Of a stretch of DNA of 8,889 nt, positions 5,338 to 8,889 are shown piece by piece. Position 1 is the stretch's first letter. Every line of letters starts with the position of its first letter. The DNA is from Candidatus Thorarchaeota archaeon MP11T_1 (GTDB taxonomy: Archaea; Asgardarchaeota; Thorarchaeia; Thorarchaeales; Thorarchaeaceae), in the NCBI GenBank assembly GCA_002825515.1, contig PJET01000176.1, positions 1 to 8,889 on the forward strand, given 5' to 3'. Made by a program: the position numbers and the translations under genes. The notes under the pieces were generated by a model. The model had not been told where the DNA came from. It was given only the letters and a program-made list of their open reading frames with translations, and made no database searches.

Positions 5338-7092
5338 ATGGATAGACAACCGCTCTACTTCACCATCCTCGTCCTATCTATTCTTATTCTATCCTCTTTC
5401 TACTTATCATGGGCTGTAGATAGAGGCTTAGGGGAGGTTTCTGTAGAGAGTATATCAATTGAACGTTCTCCTGGACGATATGTTGAATTTCTTGTTTATT
5501 CACCCAGAACAGCGAACCACTATATACCTATGCCAGTGATGCTTACTATTCATGGACTTACAGGTTCCAAGGAAGGAATGTATGCATTTAATGTTGAACT
5601 TGCACGTAGAAACTTCACAGTTGTTTCAATCGACCTTCCAGGTCATGGTGACTCAACACTAGAATTCGATATTACGGATTTCTATACTATGGCACAAGAT
5701 GCCTATGCAGCAGTACGCTACATTCAGACAACGTTTAGTGATGTAGATAATGAAAGTTACGGGGTCCTAACACATTCTCTTGGATTTCGAGTTGCTATTG
5801 AATTGAAAGACTTCCCAATTACTCCAAAAGCGTATGCCGCAGTCGGTGATGTTGGAAAAATCGATCAGGACGTGTTTATTGAGTTTCCACAGAACCTCCT
5901 ATTTGCAGTTGGGTCGTTCGATGAAATAGTAAGCAGCCAAGATGCTCTAAGTGCGATTCGTGCAGCTACAGGAAATAATTCAGCTATCGATGGAATAACC
6001 TACGGGTCGTTGGACAATCAGACTGCCTTTAGACTTGTTTTTGGACCATCAAATCATGCGTTTGAGGTAGTTGATAGCGTCTTAGTAAATGAAACCGTTT
6101 CATGGTTAGTCCAAGGAGTGCAAGGCGAGGAGCAGATAACATATACACGTAACCCTGCGGAACAGGTTTACTACAGTAAAAACATCGCAATGATTTTTGC
6201 GTCAATCTTCATCCTTCTTTCAGTAATACCTGTCATGTGGCTGGCGAACAGTCACCTTCCAGAAAAACTCAGACCACGTCGAATTCCACAAGAGATGAAA
6301 TCCTATAGTCTGCAAAAGACGTTCGTAATAAGCTCATTATTAGGTGCTTTTACGGTCCTCATATTTGTTGGGGCATCGTTGGTAGGGCTCAATCTTGAGG
6401 ATATTGGAATATCATGGCTGAACTTAATGTCTGGATCAGGGTTCGCCCTATTCCTTGTTCTTGTCACCTTTGGTCTGATAATCGTAATGCTCATATCAAT
6501 TGGACAAACAGACACCATGAAATCATTTTCTTCAGTAGGCATTGAGAGTCTGAGAAGAAAGGATCATCTATACGACATCCTCAAGAGTCTTGTTACTTCT
6601 GGAATAGGAATAGTTTGGTTACTTTTTTGGTTGGGATTAGCTGAAAATACAGAATTCATTCAACCAGGCATCTTATTGGTTCTTGTAAAATGGCCAAATG
6701 GAATTCGATTGATTAACACATTCATTTTCATGATTCTAGCAGTACCTTTTCTTACTGTTGAAGCTGTATGGATTAGGGGTATTCTGTTGACTGAAAGGGA
6801 GTGGCCCAGTCGATATCAAAAGACCTTCTCGATGCTATTTGCATTCCTAGCGAAATTCGCTATTGTGGCTATCCTTACTGTCATCGTAATATTTGGAACA
6901 ACTGCAGTTGGTGTATCATCTGGTAGAATAGTACTACTTGGTGTGATTTGGGTCCGAATACTAATAGCGCTATTATTGACGTCAGTGATTATAGCTTGGG
7001 AATCATTCGAGTTAGAAAATACATGGTCAGCCATAATTGTTGGTGCGTTCATACTATCATTGGTCGTGGTGACAACTGTACCAATTATTTAG
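5338..7092 (+). CDS. Membrane-bound alpha/beta hydrolase with C-terminal multi-pass domain
   Basis: A 584-residue, apparently two-part protein. Residues ~6-26 form an N-terminal anchor. Residues ~35-260 are an alpha/beta hydrolase: oxyanion-hole HG (72-73, in TIHGLTGS), DLPGHGDS (99-106), nucleophile Ser147 in T-H-S-L-G (the usual first Gly of GxSxG is Thr145), probable acid Asp195 (SFDEIV) and His240 (PSNHAF). The triad looks intact, so esterase, lipase or peptidase activity is plausible, with an unknown substrate. About eight membrane segments follow (~282-303, 327-350, 361-389, 412-435, 457-478, 494-519, 530-553, 562-583). With the N-terminal anchor, the hydrolase domain probably faces outside. 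I chose the ATG at 5338 because GGTGG (5328-5332) lies 5 bases upstream and the anchor begins there; the open frame back to 5191 overlaps the small ORF at 5112-5324. The gene converges with threonine ammonia-lyase, 22 bases between stops. I cannot name the family of the membrane half. Confidence 0.85.
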   Translation: MDRQPLYFTILVLSILILSSFYLSWAVDRGLGEVSVESISIERSPGRYVEFLVYSPRTANHYIPMPVMLTIHGLTGSKEGMYAFNVELARRNFTVVSIDLPGHGDSTLEFDITDFYTMAQDAYAAVRYIQTTFSDVDNESYGVLTHSLGFRVAIELKDFPITPKAYAAVGDVGKIDQDVFIEFPQNLLFAVGSFDEIVSSQDALSAIRAATGNNSAIDGITYGSLDNQTAFRLVFGPSNHAFEVVDSVLVNETVSWLVQGVQGEEQITYTRNPAEQVYYSKNIAMIFASIFILLSVIPVMWLANSHLPEKLRPRRIPQEMKSYSLQKTFVISSLLGAFTVLIFVGASLVGLNLEDIGISWLNLMSGSGFALFLVLVTFGLIIVMLISIGQTDTMKSFSSVGIESLRRKDHLYDILKSLVTSGIGIVWLLFWLGLAENTEFIQPGILLVLVKWPNGIRLINTFIFMILAVPFLTVEAVWIRGILLTEREWPSRYQKTFSMLFAFLAKFAIVAILTVIVIFGTTAVGVSSGRIVLLGVIWVRILIALLLTSVIIAWESFELENTWSAIIVGAFILSLVVVTTVPII

Positions 7093-7106
7093 TGAAAGGT
7101 TTGCAT

Positions 7107-7119
7107 ACTGATACTCAGT
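7107..7119. other. Small inverted repeat between convergent stops
   Basis: ACTGA-TAC-TCAGT forms a perfect 5-bp inverted repeat with a 3-base loop, in the 22-base gap between the hydrolase stop (7092) and the threonine ammonia-lyase stop (7115-7117), overlapping the latter. It is too short to call a terminator with confidence. Confidence 0.2.
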
Positions 7120-8347
7120 CTTCAACAACTCGAAAGACTAGACCTTTTTCGCTGAGCAGTTTTAACATACGCTTTACAGCTTTGTCGTCAGGGACTTCAA
7201 GTATCATCTCCAACTCTGCTCTGTTTGGTGGAATATCAGGATCAAATCGATCCTGATTGATTTCAATCACACTCACACCTGATTGAGCTACTACACCAAG
7301 CACTTTATTCATACTACCAACACGGTCTAGAATTGAACCTCGAACTCTAACAGACCGACCTAATCTGAATAGTTCTTTCTCTACGACACGTGAAAGGAAG
7401 GACATATCGACATTGCCCCCTGACAGAACCGCAACTGCTTTCTTTCCCTTGATATCGATTTTTCCATGTTGATATGCTGCAAGCCCAACGCAACCAGCTG
7501 GTTCTACTACTATCTTTGCTCGTTCTAAGAGCATGAACAAAGTTCGAGTCACTTCAAGTTCTTCAACCGTCACAACTCCAGTGAGCAGATCCTTAGCAAT
7601 TCTAAAGGTCAGCCTACCAGGTCTCTTGACAGCAATACCATCGCATATAGTGTCTAGATTTTGAACATTGACTATTTTACCTGCTTCAATTGATGCCTTC
7701 ATTGATGCGGCAGAAGCTGCTTCAACTCCATAGACTTCAGCTTCAGGACGTTGCTCCTTAACTGCAATGCTTATGCCGGATACGAGACCCCCACCACCAA
7801 CAGGTACTGCAATGACATCAACATCTGGACACTCATCAAGAATTTCTAAGCCGATTGTGCCTTGTCCTGCAATTACATTCTCATCGTTGAAAGGATGCAA
7901 AAAAGTTGCTCCGGTCGTTTCTGCCAATTCCCTTGCATGAGCTAGGGCATCATCGAAAGCAACACCATGCAGCACAACGTTAGCCCCATAACCCTCAGTA
8001 GCTTGTATTTTTGCCACTGGTGAAAATACTGGCATTACAATAGTCGATTTTATACCCAACCTTGTTGCAGCATATGCGGTTCCCTGAGCGTGATTACCTG
8101 CTGATGCTGCGATTACTCCGGCTTCTTTCTCTTTGTCGGAAAGTTGCGACATGGCGTAAGCAGCTCCCCGAACTTTGAAAGATCCGGTTTTTTGGAGATT
8201 TTCCAGTTTGAGATATATTTCTCCGCCAGTAATGCTACTGAATGTCGAGCTACGATCAAGCCGTGTCACATGTTTAATGCCTTGAAGAATATCACGAGCA
8301 TCAAGAATCTTAGAAAAAATCTTGTTGTAATTTCCCATGGCAATCAC
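7115..8347 (-). CDS. ilvA: Threonine ammonia-lyase (dehydratase), PLP-dependent, with C-terminal ACT domain
   Basis: Deaminates L-threonine (often also serine) to 2-oxobutyrate and ammonia, for isoleucine synthesis or catabolism; cytoplasmic. In the 410-residue GTG-start form, the PLP Schiff-base Lys58 lies in GSFKVRGA, the substrate loop is SAGNHAQG (82-89), the phosphate-binding loop is VGGGGL (183-188) and the PLP-ring contact is SGGN (309-312). Residues ~329-410 form a single ACT-like regulatory domain (VRGSILDRVGSMNKVLGVVA), as in the ~400-residue one-ACT form rather than the longer E. coli IlvA. Allosteric control by an amino acid is therefore likely, but its ligand cannot be read. The start is ambiguous: GTG at 8347 has GAGGA 10 bases upstream, whereas ATG at 8338 (407 residues) would leave that site 19 bases away. 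A 7-bp inverted repeat overlaps the GTG. The CruF-like gene ends 38 bases upstream on the same strand, so co-transcription is possible. Confidence 0.95.
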   Translation of the reverse strand: MIAMGNYNKIFSKILDARDILQGIKHVTRLDRSSTFSSITGGEIYLKLENLQKTGSFKVRGAAYAMSQLSDKEKEAGVIAASAGNHAQGTAYAATRLGIKSTIVMPVFSPVAKIQATEGYGANVVLHGVAFDDALAHARELAETTGATFLHPFNDENVIAGQGTIGLEILDECPDVDVIAVPVGGGGLVSGISIAVKEQRPEAEVYGVEAASAASMKASIEAGKIVNVQNLDTICDGIAVKRPGRLTFRIAKDLLTGVVTVEELEVTRTLFMLLERAKIVVEPAGCVGLAAYQHGKIDIKGKKAVAVLSGGNVDMSFLSRVVEKELFRLGRSVRVRGSILDRVGSMNKVLGVVAQSGVSVIEINQDRFDPDIPPNRAELEMILEVPDDKAVKRMLKLLSEKGLVFRVVED

Positions 8348-8358
8348 AGTGTGTGATT
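8342..8358. promoter_or_regulatory. Perfect 7-bp inverted repeat over the threonine ammonia-lyase start
   Basis: AATCACA-GTG-TGTGATT is an exact inverted repeat with a 3-base spacer. Its left arm contains the GTG start codon (8345-8347), and its right arm ends at the edge of the GAGGA ribosome-binding site (8358-8362). The size and symmetry fit a dimeric regulator's operator, for example an Lrp/AsnC- or MarR-like protein, or a small RNA hairpin masking the start. The symmetry is seen directly; the role is inferred. Confidence 0.35.
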
Positions 8359-8385
8359 CCTCACTCAGCTAGATTAATGATTCCA

Positions 8386-8889
8386 CTACAAGAGAACAAT
8401 CATAACCTCAAGGAAACAGTTTGCTAATATTGGAAATAGAAGCCAAGTGATGTAATTACCGGGTGGTGCAGTAAAACGATTAAAACGCGTAGAAATGAAC
8501 CCAAAATAACCATTTTCTACAGGAGTCCATCGCCATAGTTCCATCATCCTACTCATTAAAGGTTCTACCACAAGAAAATCTCCAATAAATGCCAACCAAC
8601 CTGATAAGATGCAAGCATGAAAACCATTCATTCCTAATCCTAGTGGTATAACAAGGCTTGCTTGGATGGAGAATACCCAAAGGAATAGAATCCAAACTGG
8701 CACATTCTTAAGGAATGGACCGTTTGTTTCTTGTCTTGTATAATGATAGTAACCTTGTGATGAAACAAAGTGTTCACCAATAAACGTGATAACAATAATC
8801 ATGAGTATTTGAGGGAGTATTAGCCAACTGAAAGTATCCCATAAAATATTGGAAGTGATGCTTGCAAGAACTATCAACACCACTAAAAG
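8386..8889 (-). CDS. CruF/DUF422-like polytopic membrane protein (5' end may lie outside window)
   Basis: At least 165 residues from a GTG at 8883; the frame stays open to the window edge (167 codons), so the true start may lie beyond. Four or five hydrophobic segments are visible (~3-14, 19-36, 61-82, 87-107, 143-164). The pattern resembles the DUF422 family, which includes the carotenoid 1,2-hydratase CruF: GE followed by GYYHY (36-48), a VP.W segment (61-64), an acidic-Pro pair EP (107-108), a W-rich WRW (117-119), then GYFGF and PPGNY..W (140-147), like the family's G.P..N..GW ending. If so, it would act in the membrane on acyclic carotenoids such as bacterioruberin precursors. The assignment is by eye and moderate. 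No phytoene synthase or desaturase is in view. It lies immediately upstream of threonine ammonia-lyase on the same strand, possibly co-transcribed. Confidence 0.5.
   Translation of the reverse strand, partial: LLVVLIVLASITSNILWDTFSWLILPQILMIIVITFIGEHFVSSQGYYHYTRQETNGPFLKNVPVWILFLWVFSIQASLVIPLGLGMNGFHACILSGWLAFIGDFLVVEPLMSRMMELWRWTPVENGYFGFISTRFNRFTAPPGNYITWLLFPILANCFLEVMIVLL

Overview
The window looks archaeal, and an Asgard-type archaeon is my best guess (inference; no marker gene such as rRNA is present). The clues are: a secreted protein with a C-terminal membrane anchor and about 14 N-glycosylation sequons; an SDR-type L-threonine 3-dehydrogenase; a pyruvate phosphate dikinase; several multi-pass membrane proteins of unrecognised family; and moderately AT-leaning DNA with short intergenic gaps. 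I see no rRNA, tRNA, CRISPR array, transposase or integrase.

Layout. 1-1294 (+) is the C-terminal half of pyruvate phosphate dikinase (ppdK), cut by the window edge just after its phosphohistidine loop. A hairpin follows, then a convergent gene (1332-1955, -) for a 6-TM protein of unknown family. At 2116-2223 (+) lies a decayed second copy of the last ~30 codons of ppdK, including a stop codon, with no gene body. Next come, on the - strand, an anchored surface glycoprotein (2257-3669) and a 5'-truncated paralogue of the 6-TM protein (3751-4080). The truncated paralogue abuts, head to head, the start of tdh (4103-5056, +). After tdh come a small unknown gene (5112-5324, +) and an alpha/beta hydrolase fused to about eight membrane segments (5338-7092, +). 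The hydrolase gene converges on threonine ammonia-lyase (7115-8347, -), which lies 38 bases downstream of a CruF/DUF422-like membrane protein gene (8386 to the window end, -).

How the parts relate. Metabolically, tdh and the threonine ammonia-lyase both consume threonine, giving 2-amino-3-oxobutyrate and 2-oxobutyrate respectively. PPDK interconverts pyruvate and PEP, so the window is tied to the amino acid/pyruvate/PEP node. They are not one operon, because strands alternate.

The most interesting structural signal is in 1196-4080. Two copies of 'ppdK 3' end followed by an opposite-strand TPIPLGPLVALN membrane gene' lie in direct order. The first copy is intact and the second is broken at both ends, with the surface-protein gene inside it. 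This looks like the scar of a segmental duplication or of an allele replacement. I do not see a clear new defence or mobile system here; the novelty lies in this scar, the unrecognised membrane family and the hydrolase-membrane fusion.
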